Shown here piece after piece: positions 26,820 through 34,604 of a stretch of 64,000 nucleotides of DNA. Within the stretch, counting starts at the first letter, position 1. Every line of letters starts with the position of its first letter. The DNA is taken from NCBI RefSeq assembly GCF_900113315.1, contig NZ_FOZG01000002.1, positions 930,001 through 994,000 of the forward strand. The letters are read 5' to 3'. The translations under genes and the position numbers were made by a program. The DNA comes from Sphingomonas jatrophae. Its GTDB lineage: Bacteria > Pseudomonadota > Alphaproteobacteria > Sphingomonadales > Sphingomonadaceae. The notes beneath the pieces are model-generated. The model was not told the origin of the DNA. It saw only the letters and a program-made list of their open reading frames with translations, and did no database searches.

Positions 26820-27581
26820 TCATCCTGTCTCGCCTGCCGCGAAGGAAAGCAAGGTCGGTTCGCTCGCCGACACCATCACCACGGTGACATTGTCGGGCGC
26901 ACCGCGCTCCAGCACCAGCTCGACCAGCGCGTCGGGTGCGGTGCGCGCGGTGGAGGGGTCGAGCATGCGCGCAATCTCCGGCTCCTCCACCACGCCGGTC
27001 AGGCCGTCGCTGCACAGCAGGAAGACGTCGCCCGGCTCCACCCCGTCGGCGATGGCGTCCAGCTCCAGCGTGCCGCGCACGCCCACCGCCCGCGCCAGCA
27101 CATGGCCCATCGGGTGCCCCTCCGCCGCCTCGGGGGTGAGCAGGCCGCGATCGACCATCTCCTGCACCTGCGTATGGTCCCGCGTCAGCCGGTGGAGGAA
27201 GCCGCCGCGCAGCAGATAGCCGCGGCTGTCCCCCGCCCACAGCACGCCGAAGCGCCGGTCCTTCACCACCAGCGCGACGACGGTGGAGCCCATCTGCGCG
27301 CCCTTCGCCTCGGCTTCGGCGAAGATGCGGCCGTTGGCGGCGTGGATCGCGTCGGCGGCGCGTTGCAGCAGGGTGTCGAAGTCCGGCTGCGGCGGCACCT
27401 GGCCCAACGCCTCGGCGATGGTGGCGGAGGCCCACTCACCGCGCTCATGCCCGCCCATGCCGTCGGCCACCGCCCACACGCCGGATTGCGGCCGCTCGCA
27501 ATAAGCGTCCTCGTTGTGATCGCGCACGCGGCCGACATCGGTCCGCACCAGCGCGTCGAGCCGCAGCCCTGCCACCGTCAC
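26820..27581 (-). CDS. pppA: T6SS PP2C-type Ser/Thr phosphatase (PppA)
   Basis: A 253-residue PPM/PP2C phosphatase that should reverse PpkA-mediated phosphorylation. Metal-binding motifs are intact: VRDHNEDAY, AVADGMGGHERG, GSTVVALVV, VLWAGDSRGYLLR, LCSDGLTG and the final APDNVTVVMV. The frame is open far upstream, but the start must be the GTG at 27581. It has GGGAGAG upstream, forms a GTGA overlap with the tagF stop, and gives VTVAGLRLDALVRTDVGRVRD, the normal PP2C start. It is adjacent to tagF; in some alphaproteobacteria TagF and PppA are fused. Confidence 0.92.
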   Translation of the reverse strand: MTVAGLRLDALVRTDVGRVRDHNEDAYCERPQSGVWAVADGMGGHERGEWASATIAEALGQVPPQPDFDTLLQRAADAIHAANGRIFAEAEAKGAQMGSTVVALVVKDRRFGVLWAGDSRGYLLRGGFLHRLTRDHTQVQEMVDRGLLTPEAAEGHPMGHVLARAVGVRGTLELDAIADGVEPGDVFLLCSDGLTGVVEEPEIARMLDPSTARTAPDALVELVLERGAPDNVTVVMVSASEPTLLSFAAGETG

Positions 27582-28120
27582 GCTTGCTCTCCCGCACCCA
27601 GCATCATGGCGAACAGGCCCTGGGGGCGCTCGCCCTCCAGCCGCGCCGCGGGGAAGGCGTCGTTGCCCGCGGTCCACCAGCCCGGCAGCGGCTTGGGCGC
27701 GCGCGCTTCCTCGGCCAGCGCGATCAGCCCGGCATGCAGCGCATCGGCGTCCAGCCCGCGCGCGAAGGCCTGGTAGATCGCATCCTCGCAGGCCTGCGCC
27801 AGCCCTGCCGCCGCGCTCCGCTCCCCGGTGTGCGCGGCGACGAGGATGGGGAAACGCCGGCCGACCGAATCCATTGACGGCGCCATTGCGCCGGCCAGCC
27901 AGCCCTCGCTCTCTTCCCAGGCGAAGCGCCACGCCGGCGCGCTGTCATAGCGTGGCTCAAACGTGTCGCCATGCACGTCCTGCGCCTCCGCCAGCGCAGA
28001 GGCGAGCCATTCGTCGAGCGCCTGCCGTCGCGCCGGATCGAGCCCGCGCGCGATGAAGTCCCCATGGCTCGGCAGCTTGCCGAACAGCATCGCCGCAGGC
28101 GCAGCGGGCGCCGCGGTCAA
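27578..28120 (-). CDS. tagF: T6SS post-translational regulator TagF (ImpM family)
   Basis: A protein of about 180 residues. The family signature FGKLPSHGDFIARGL lies near the N terminus, followed by DEWLASALAEAQ, PAWRFAWEESEGWLAGAMAPSMDSVGRRFPILVA and a WWTAGND near the end, all typical of TagF/ImpM. TagF represses T6SS assembly independently of the kinase pathway in studied systems. I favour the TTG start at 28120, which overlaps the tssM stop as TTGA; an ATG ten codons later (28090) lacks a ribosome-binding site. Its stop overlaps the pppA start as GTGA. Confidence 0.9.
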   Translation of the reverse strand: MTAAPAAPAAMLFGKLPSHGDFIARGLDPARRQALDEWLASALAEAQDVHGDTFEPRYDSAPAWRFAWEESEGWLAGAMAPSMDSVGRRFPILVAAHTGERSAAAGLAQACEDAIYQAFARGLDADALHAGLIALAEEARAPKPLPGWWTAGNDAFPAARLEGERPQGLFAMMLGAGEQA

Positions 28121-31100
28121 AGCGTCACCGGGCAGCGGAACGTCCACATGCCGCCCTTGGCGAACGGATTCTTCTCGCTCGGCAGCGTCACCTTGAAGGT
28201 CGCGCCCGCGCTCGCATCGCCGAACGTGGCGAGGAAGGCGGTCGGCCCGGCATTCTCGCGCGTCGCCTTCTCCATCAGGCGGAACAGCGCCCAGATCCCC
28301 TCTTCGCTCAGCGTCGCCACCGCCTTGTCGCCCTGGAACAGAGTCACGCTCGCCTCGGGCGTGCCGCCCTGCGCGGTCCAGCGCAGCGGCTTGGGCGCCG
28401 CGGCGGCAAGGTCCGCCTTGCCCCAGCGGAAGGTGGCGTCGCCCGCCTTGAACTGCGCCGCGTCGATCGTGCCGGCGAAGCTCGCCGGCGCGATGCGGAT
28501 GGTCAGCCCCGCTGTCATCAGGTCGCGCAGCTCGGCGGCCTTGGCGAACTGGTCGGGCACGGCCGGGTCGAGCGCGGCGGCGACGGGATCGCCTTCCTTC
28601 CAGCGCCACACCGGGCCGGTCGTGTCGAGCAGCGGCATCAGCCGCTGGCTGACGAACTGGTCCAGCGTGCCGCCCATGCCGAACACCTTGGTCGCATCGA
28701 CGAGCGTCACGTCGTTGGCGGACGCGGTGAAGAAGGGATAGCGATCCTGCGCCGCCGCCTTGCACGCGGGCAGGATGTTCTGCGCATAATCCTCCGTCAC
28801 CGCACCCGTCGCCGCGCCGACACGCGCCGCGCCGCCGCCTTCGCTCAGTTTCTCGACAAAGGGTTGCAGCTGCGGCGGCGCGCCGGCGGCCGCGGTGCCG
28901 ACCTTGGCCATCGCCTCGTTCATCTGCGCCTGCGCCGCCTCGCCGCCCAGGCCCCCGCCCGCCATCTTCGCCGTCTGCACCGCGGTGCCCGCATCCTTCA
29001 GCGCGGCGATGAACTCGTCGATCGGGGCGGACGACTTGCCGTCGCCGACATAATCGTTCGATGCCGAGAAGTGCATGGTGATGTCCTCGGCCGCGTCGAA
29101 CGTGGTCGATCCCATGTTCAGCTCGGCCAGGTCCTTGTTGTCGCGGACGAAATCCTCGACCTGCTGTTCCTTGAACGCCCGGAAGCCGCCTTCGAACGTG
29201 GTGTTCTTGCGCACCTCCAGCAGCATCAGCTTGATCGGCGAGGGCGAGCGGGTGACCGCCGCCAGCGCCGCCGGATTGTGGAAGTAATCGGCCGGTTGCA
29301 GGCTGGCGATCACCTTGTCCCACGCGGCGTTGTAATCGCGCGCATAAAGGCTCGCGACACCCGATTTCACGCCGGTCATCTGCTCCTTGACCGCGGTCGT
29401 GTCGGCATCGCCGCCCATCACCCACAGATCCTTGCGCAGATCCAGCTGCACCGTCTGCAGGCCGGTCTGATACGACTTCTCGAAGCCGCCGCGCGTGAAG
29501 AAATAGGGCACGCGCTGCTGCAGCACCTCGTCGCCATTGGCGAAGGCGGCGGCGTCACCCGATGCCAGCACGTTGGCGCTGGTCCACGGCGCCGCGCCCG
29601 ACGAGGCGACCTTCTGCCGCAGGATCGCATAAGCGCGCTCCGCCATCGACATCTGGCCGACCGCGGCGCGGGCCGAGGCGATCAGCTGCCCGTCCAGCGG
29701 CGCCTTGCGGCCCGGCCACACGCCGGCGAGGTCGTCATCCTCCAGCAGTGCCTTGAGGTGCTGGTTCAGCTCGGCGCGCATCGTCTGGTTGTCGGCGCCC
29801 GGATATTCGGTCTGCGCCCAGTGCGTCTCCACCCAGGAGCGGACCGCGCCCTTGTTCATCGGCCCCTGCGCGCCCAGCATCAGATAGACCTTGAGCGGCT
29901 CGTAGACGGACAGCGGGTTGGACTGGTTGGCCGCGATCACCTTCTCCAGCTGGAGCAGGATGCGCGGCAGCAGGATGCGGCGCACGCCCTCGCGATAGGT
30001 CTGCTCCGCCTGCTCGCTCAAGCCACTCTGGAACAGGCCCCAGCGCATGGAGAGCGGTGCCCAGCCCGCCTGCCGCTCGGCATAGCCGCGCGGCAGATTC
30101 CGGAGCGCGCGCAGCGCCTCCAGCGCCTGCGGCAGATCGGGGTCGCTGTCGCGCACCTCCTGCATGTCGATGCCGGTCTGGCGGACGAGGCCCTGCGCCT
30201 CGGTCGCCTTGGCCATCAGCTCGCTCTCGAACGAGCGATTGCGCACGAAGCTGATCGCCCACAGCAGCAGCACGATGGCGGCGATCGCGCCCACGCCCGC
30301 CATCGCGCCGATCAGCATGCCCCGCTGCCGCTTGCGCGCGGCAGGGTCGAACTGGACCAGCCCGGCCTCGGGAAACATCACCTCGGCCAGCAGCCGGTTG
30401 AGGAAGTAGGCGCGCCCGCCGCCCTGCGCCCCGCCGGACCCGCGCGGCTGGTCATAGACCTGCGCCATGCCCGAGATGATGCGGTCGAACGGCGCGCCTT
30501 CCTGCACGCCGGAGGTCAGATAGACGCCGCGCAGCACGCCCGCAGGATCGTCGCCCGCGACGAACGCACCGTCGAGGAAGCGCAGCAGCCGCGCCCGCAA
30601 CGCGGTCAGCTGCGCGGGGAAGCCGAGGATAAGCGCGCGTCGCGCGGCATCGGGCTCCTCCGACAGGCGCTTGGCCTGGCGGTCCGCCACCTCGCGCGCC
30701 ATCTCGTCATAGGCGGTCATCAGCTGCTCGGCCGACGGCTTGGCGCCGGTGCCGAACTTCAGCGTATGGCCGAGCACCGCGCGCCGGCCCTCGACGTCGA
30801 GATCCTCGAAATATTCGACGAAGCCCGCCAGCAGATCCGCCTTGGTCAGCAGCACATAGACGGGGACGGCGATCTCCAGCGTGCGCCTGAGCTCCATCAG
30901 CCGCCGCCTGACCGCCGCGGCATGATTGTCGATCGACACGCGGTCGCCGCGCACCAGCTCGTCGATGCCGATCGCCACGATCACGCCGTTGATCGGCTGC
31001 AGCGGCCGGTTCTTCTTCAGGAGCGACAGGAATCCCGTCCACCCCTTGGAATCGACCTCCCGGTCCGAATCCTGGCTGGTGTAGCGGCCGGCGGTGTCGA

Positions 31101-31602
31101 CCAGCACCGCCTCGTCGGCGAACATGAAGTCCAGGTTGCGGGTGCCGCCCGATCCCTTGAACGCCTGATCGGCGAAGGGGAAACGCAGGCCCGAATTGAG
31201 CAGCGCGGTCGTCTTGCCCGCACCCGGCGGGCCGATGATGATGTACCAGGGCCGCGTGTAGAGATAATCGCGCTGCTTCTTGCCCGCCGCACTCGTGCGC
31301 AGCTGGCCCAGCGCCTCGCCCATCCGCTGGGCGAGCAGCTTGCTCTCCTCGTCCGCGGCGGACGGCGGCGCCGCCAGCTCGGCCGCGATCGCATCGGCGC
31401 CCTTGCGGCCCTTGCGCACATGCAGGAACGCCAGCAGCCCCCACACCGCCAGCACGACCACCGCGGCGATCAGCCGCACCCACCAGGGCCTGAGGAAGCC
31501 GACGAAGATCGGCAGGCCGACCGCTAGCACCAGCAGCGCGAACAGCGCCGCCACGATGGAGACGAACCACCAGTTCGTCAGGAACCGCTTGACCGCGCCC
31601 AT
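28117..31602 (-). CDS. tssM: T6SS inner-membrane complex protein TssM (IcmF)
   Basis: A 1161-residue backbone of the T6SS trans-envelope channel. Two transmembrane helices lie near residues 13-33 and 41-60. The cytoplasmic NTPase domain has an intact Walker A (GPPGAGKT, 124-131), DTAGRY at 169-174 and a G4-like LLTKADLL. A third helix (about 430-450) leads to the long periplasmic domain ending in the beta-rich IcmF C terminus (FKVTLPSEKNPFAKGGMW). With no TssJ gene in the cluster, its usual outer-membrane partner is unknown. It starts 26 bases after tssL and overlaps tagF. Confidence 0.96.
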   Translation of the reverse strand: MGAVKRFLTNWWFVSIVAALFALLVLAVGLPIFVGFLRPWWVRLIAAVVVLAVWGLLAFLHVRKGRKGADAIAAELAAPPSAADEESKLLAQRMGEALGQLRTSAAGKKQRDYLYTRPWYIIIGPPGAGKTTALLNSGLRFPFADQAFKGSGGTRNLDFMFADEAVLVDTAGRYTSQDSDREVDSKGWTGFLSLLKKNRPLQPINGVIVAIGIDELVRGDRVSIDNHAAAVRRRLMELRRTLEIAVPVYVLLTKADLLAGFVEYFEDLDVEGRRAVLGHTLKFGTGAKPSAEQLMTAYDEMAREVADRQAKRLSEEPDAARRALILGFPAQLTALRARLLRFLDGAFVAGDDPAGVLRGVYLTSGVQEGAPFDRIISGMAQVYDQPRGSGGAQGGGRAYFLNRLLAEVMFPEAGLVQFDPAARKRQRGMLIGAMAGVGAIAAIVLLLWAISFVRNRSFESELMAKATEAQGLVRQTGIDMQEVRDSDPDLPQALEALRALRNLPRGYAERQAGWAPLSMRWGLFQSGLSEQAEQTYREGVRRILLPRILLQLEKVIAANQSNPLSVYEPLKVYLMLGAQGPMNKGAVRSWVETHWAQTEYPGADNQTMRAELNQHLKALLEDDDLAGVWPGRKAPLDGQLIASARAAVGQMSMAERAYAILRQKVASSGAAPWTSANVLASGDAAAFANGDEVLQQRVPYFFTRGGFEKSYQTGLQTVQLDLRKDLWVMGGDADTTAVKEQMTGVKSGVASLYARDYNAAWDKVIASLQPADYFHNPAALAAVTRSPSPIKLMLLEVRKNTTFEGGFRAFKEQQVEDFVRDNKDLAELNMGSTTFDAAEDITMHFSASNDYVGDGKSSAPIDEFIAALKDAGTAVQTAKMAGGGLGGEAAQAQMNEAMAKVGTAAAGAPPQLQPFVEKLSEGGGAARVGAATGAVTEDYAQNILPACKAAAQDRYPFFTASANDVTLVDATKVFGMGGTLDQFVSQRLMPLLDTTGPVWRWKEGDPVAAALDPAVPDQFAKAAELRDLMTAGLTIRIAPASFAGTIDAAQFKAGDATFRWGKADLAAAAPKPLRWTAQGGTPEASVTLFQGDKAVATLSEEGIWALFRLMEKATRENAGPTAFLATFGDASAGATFKVTLPSEKNPFAKGGMWTFRCPVTL

Positions 31603-31628
31603 GCCTTCAGAGCCCCCGCTCGAATTCG

Positions 31629-33107
31629 TCAGTTGCGCCGCGGCACCACCACCTCGACGCGGCGGTTCAGGCTCTTGCCCTCCGCGGTGTCGTTGGAGGC
31701 GATCGGCCGGGCTTCGCCATAGCCTTCGGAGACGACGCGCGCCGGGTCCGAAAGCTCGCTCTTGATGATGTTCGCGACTGTATCGGCGCGCGCCTTGGAC
31801 AGGGTCGTATTGTCCGGGAAGGCGAGCGTGGAGACGCGGTCGCTGTCGGCATGGCCTTCCACCGTCACCTGCCCCGGCTCGCTCTGAATCGCCTTGCCGA
31901 TGCGGTGGAACAGCGCCTCACGCCCCTCGTCGAGCTGGTCGGAGGCGGACTGGAACAGCTGGCCGACCGTGGTGCGCACGCGCACGGTGGAGGCATCCTC
32001 CTCCACCTTCACCAGCCCCTGCGCGATTTCGGGCGCGAGGAACTCGGTCAGCTTGTCCGCCTGCGGGCTGGCCGCGGCCTGCGGCGGCGGCGCGGCGGCA
32101 CGCGACAGGCGGAGCGGCGCATCCGGATTGATCTTGCCGAGCGCGGCGAACGGATCGCTCGCCCCCGCCATCAGCAGCACGCGCAGCAGGATGTAGACGA
32201 GCAGCAGCACCGCCGCCGCCGCCGCCGCCGCCAGCGCGACATAGCCCCACAGGCCCACCTTCTTCAGCGGCGCCTTCTCGCCCGGCCACGCCGTCACCAT
32301 CTGCTGCGACGACAGGCTGCGCGGAAATTCGAGCGCGGCGTAGAGCCGGCTGGCGATCTCATACAGGCGCCGCTTGCCGTCGGGCATGATGCGGAACCGG
32401 CCTTCGAAGCCCGCCGCCAGACAGGCGTGGAACAGCTCGATGATGTCCGCGCTCTGCGCCGGGCGCGCCAGCATGTCGTCGGTCAGCTGCCAGAAACGGT
32501 CGCCGCCGATATTCTCCTGGAAGAATTGCACCACCATCGAACGGCGCGCCCATTCGGCCGCGTCCATGCCCGATCCCGGCAGGTTCTGCGCAATATCGTC
32601 CATCGTCGCGCACAGCGCATATTTGGCGCGCTGGCGAATCTCTTCCGGGTAGTGGCCGGCGATCGCGCGGTCGAACGTGGCGATCGCGGCGGAGGCCTGG
32701 CGGTGCAGCTCAGGCATCGGCGTGCGCGCGCGGCCCGAGCGGACGGAGGAGGCCAGCGCCAGCAGCGGCGCCGCCTCCGACATCAGCCGGTTGCGCACGT
32801 CCTGCGGCTTCGATGGCTGCGGCACGTCGTCGTCGCGCATCCGCGGCTGCGGCGCGGGCTGCGCGGCGGACGGCGGTGGCGGCGGCGCATAAGCGGGCTG
32901 CGCGGGTGCCGGCTCGTAATGCGACGGCGCTTCCCAGCCGCCGGCGGACGGCGCCGAGCCCCAGGCCGGCGTGTTGGAGGCGGGCGCGCTGCCCCAGGCC
33001 GGGGCCTGCCCGGGCGCCGCCGGCGGCTGCTGCCCGCGCCCTAAGCCCTGCAGCGGCGACGGGCGGAACACCGTGCGATTGCCGCCCGAATCGTTCCCGT
33101 TGCTCAT
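31629..33107 (-). CDS. tssL: T6SS membrane protein TssL with C-terminal OmpA domain
   Basis: A 492-residue TssL. The N terminus carries a phosphorylation-type motif, GGNRTVFRPSP (T12), then a Pro/WG-rich linker (APAWGSAP twice). The DotU/TssL cytoplasmic domain (about 100-260) has NRLMSEAAPLLALASSVR and YALCATMDDIAQNLPG. One transmembrane helix (about 275-300) is followed by a periplasmic OmpA-like peptidoglycan-binding domain (VEGHADSDRVSTLAF... and the ending LNRRVEVVVPRRN). In Agrobacterium, TssL phosphorylated on an N-terminal threonine binds Fha, which suggests the same here. The ATG at 33107, preceded by AAGAGGG, overlaps the tssK stop as ATGA. Confidence 0.95.
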   Translation of the reverse strand: MSNGNDSGGNRTVFRPSPLQGLGRGQQPPAAPGQAPAWGSAPASNTPAWGSAPSAGGWEAPSHYEPAPAQPAYAPPPPPSAAQPAPQPRMRDDDVPQPSKPQDVRNRLMSEAAPLLALASSVRSGRARTPMPELHRQASAAIATFDRAIAGHYPEEIRQRAKYALCATMDDIAQNLPGSGMDAAEWARRSMVVQFFQENIGGDRFWQLTDDMLARPAQSADIIELFHACLAAGFEGRFRIMPDGKRRLYEIASRLYAALEFPRSLSSQQMVTAWPGEKAPLKKVGLWGYVALAAAAAAAVLLLVYILLRVLLMAGASDPFAALGKINPDAPLRLSRAAAPPPQAAASPQADKLTEFLAPEIAQGLVKVEEDASTVRVRTTVGQLFQSASDQLDEGREALFHRIGKAIQSEPGQVTVEGHADSDRVSTLAFPDNTTLSKARADTVANIIKSELSDPARVVSEGYGEARPIASNDTAEGKSLNRRVEVVVPRRN

Positions 33108-34444
33108 CGCCCGGCCCTCTTCACGCACCAGAGTTCGAGTTTCAGCTGCGGCCAGTCACCCGCCACGTGCAGGCCGAGCGCGGGCGCGCTGGCAAAGTCG
33201 CGCCAGTCGGGGGCGCCGCGGTCCAGCTCGAAATAGACATAGCCCGGCAGCACGCGCAGCTGCGGCGGCGGCGTCGGCGTATGACGGAGCGGCACGCCCG
33301 GCAGCGCGCTCTCGACGATCTGCCGCATCTTCGTCACCGCGCCGATCTTGGCGACAGCGGGGAAGCGCCCGCGAATCTCGTCCAGCGGCGCCGCGGCATT
33401 GACCGCGAGATAGAAGTAACCGTGCTGGTAGAGGTTGTGATCGACGATGGTCGAGACGTAGGCGCCCGGCCCCGCCGCATCGAGCGGCATCTGGATGGCG
33501 GAGCGGTCGAACACCGCCGACAGCATCGATTGCAGCAGGTCGAACACCGGCTCGAACGTCAGCTGGAGGTTCTCATGGTCGTAGCGCGGGAAGGCCGGCG
33601 GTTTCCGCTCGGGCTTGGTCAGCGTCGCCAGCTCGCCCGCCAGCCCCACCAAAGTCTCGAACAGGCGCTCGGGATGGATGCGCGGCAGGCTGTCCATGTG
33701 CCGCATCATCGGCACCCAGCGATTGAGCGCCTGGAGCAGCAGGAAGCTGGCGAACGTCTCCGCGCCGCCGTCCGTCGCCTCCACCGCGCGCAGCGCCAGC
33801 TCGTCGGCGCGCTGCTCGGCCCGGCCGAGAATGTCGGCCAAGCCCCCCTTCAGCCGCCGCGACGCGACGATGTCGAGCGCGGGCGGAATATAGCGGTCGT
33901 CGAACATCAGCCTTTTGTTCGCGACTTCCCGCACGCGGACGAGGCCGAGCGTCACGCGGCCATAGGTCTGCTCGCGCGTCACGCCGAACCGCAGGTTGGG
34001 CCGGCCCACCTCGATCGGCTCGTGCGCGCGCTCGTCCGAAAAGGCGTCGGAAACCTCGCTCTCGTCCACCAGGAAGCGCGCATCATGCCCCGCCTGATCG
34101 GATTCGCGGAATTCGATCGCGCCCGCCTGCGCCGCGGGCAGCGTCAGCGAGACGAGGCCGTCGCGCACGTCGCCCGGCATGTCGAGCGGCTCGGGCGGGG
34201 GAAAGTCGTCGGGAATGGCGAAGGGCGTGCCGTCGGGCATCACGCCCACGGCGCGCTTCACGCCGAACTTGCCGAGCGTCGCCAGATCCTCGTCGACGAC
34301 GATCTCGGTCAGCCCCCATGGATAGGGACGCACGCCATCGATCCGCGCGGTCAACTCGCCGGAGAAGAATCGATCCTGTTGCTGGAAATGCTGCGGGCGG
34401 AGAAACAAGCCCTCCCGCCACGCGACGCGGCTTTTGCCAGCCAT
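33104..34444 (-). CDS. tssK: T6SS baseplate-to-membrane connector TssK
   Basis: A 446-residue TssK, the trimeric adaptor that links the baseplate wedges to TssL/TssM. The conserved N-terminal segment VAWREGLFLRPQHFQQQDRFF is diagnostic. YPWGLTEIVVDEDLATLGKF, LPAAQAG and the C-terminal receptor-binding-like domain with PGYVYFELDRG complete the match. It is the first gene of the tssK-L-M-tagF-pppA-ppkA operon and is divergent from an M23 peptidase gene. Confidence 0.96.
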   Translation of the reverse strand: MAGKSRVAWREGLFLRPQHFQQQDRFFSGELTARIDGVRPYPWGLTEIVVDEDLATLGKFGVKRAVGVMPDGTPFAIPDDFPPPEPLDMPGDVRDGLVSLTLPAAQAGAIEFRESDQAGHDARFLVDESEVSDAFSDERAHEPIEVGRPNLRFGVTREQTYGRVTLGLVRVREVANKRLMFDDRYIPPALDIVASRRLKGGLADILGRAEQRADELALRAVEATDGGAETFASFLLLQALNRWVPMMRHMDSLPRIHPERLFETLVGLAGELATLTKPERKPPAFPRYDHENLQLTFEPVFDLLQSMLSAVFDRSAIQMPLDAAGPGAYVSTIVDHNLYQHGYFYLAVNAAAPLDEIRGRFPAVAKIGAVTKMRQIVESALPGVPLRHTPTPPPQLRVLPGYVYFELDRGAPDWRDFASAPALGLHVAGDWPQLKLELWCVKRAGR

Positions 34445-34604
34445 TCGTTACTTCCCCCCGGCACTCCACGCCGCGCCACCATTTAAGCACAGCTTCACGG
34501 GAGCCGGAAGCGGCGTTATGCGGAGCCCAAGACATATCGGGCGTGACGTGGAGCACTTTCGTCGCGCAATTCTTCGATAATGTCGTGTGTCGGGGGGCGC
34601 GTTG
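34445..34604. promoter_or_regulatory. Divergent promoter region between tssK and the M23 peptidase
   Basis: A 160-base gap between divergent genes. It is somewhat AT-richer than its surroundings. For the plus-strand gene a GATAAT at 34576-34581 could be a -10 box, 23 bases before the ATG, but no good -35 accompanies it. I see no convincing promoter for tssK, nor a -24/-12 site. Confidence 0.3.
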
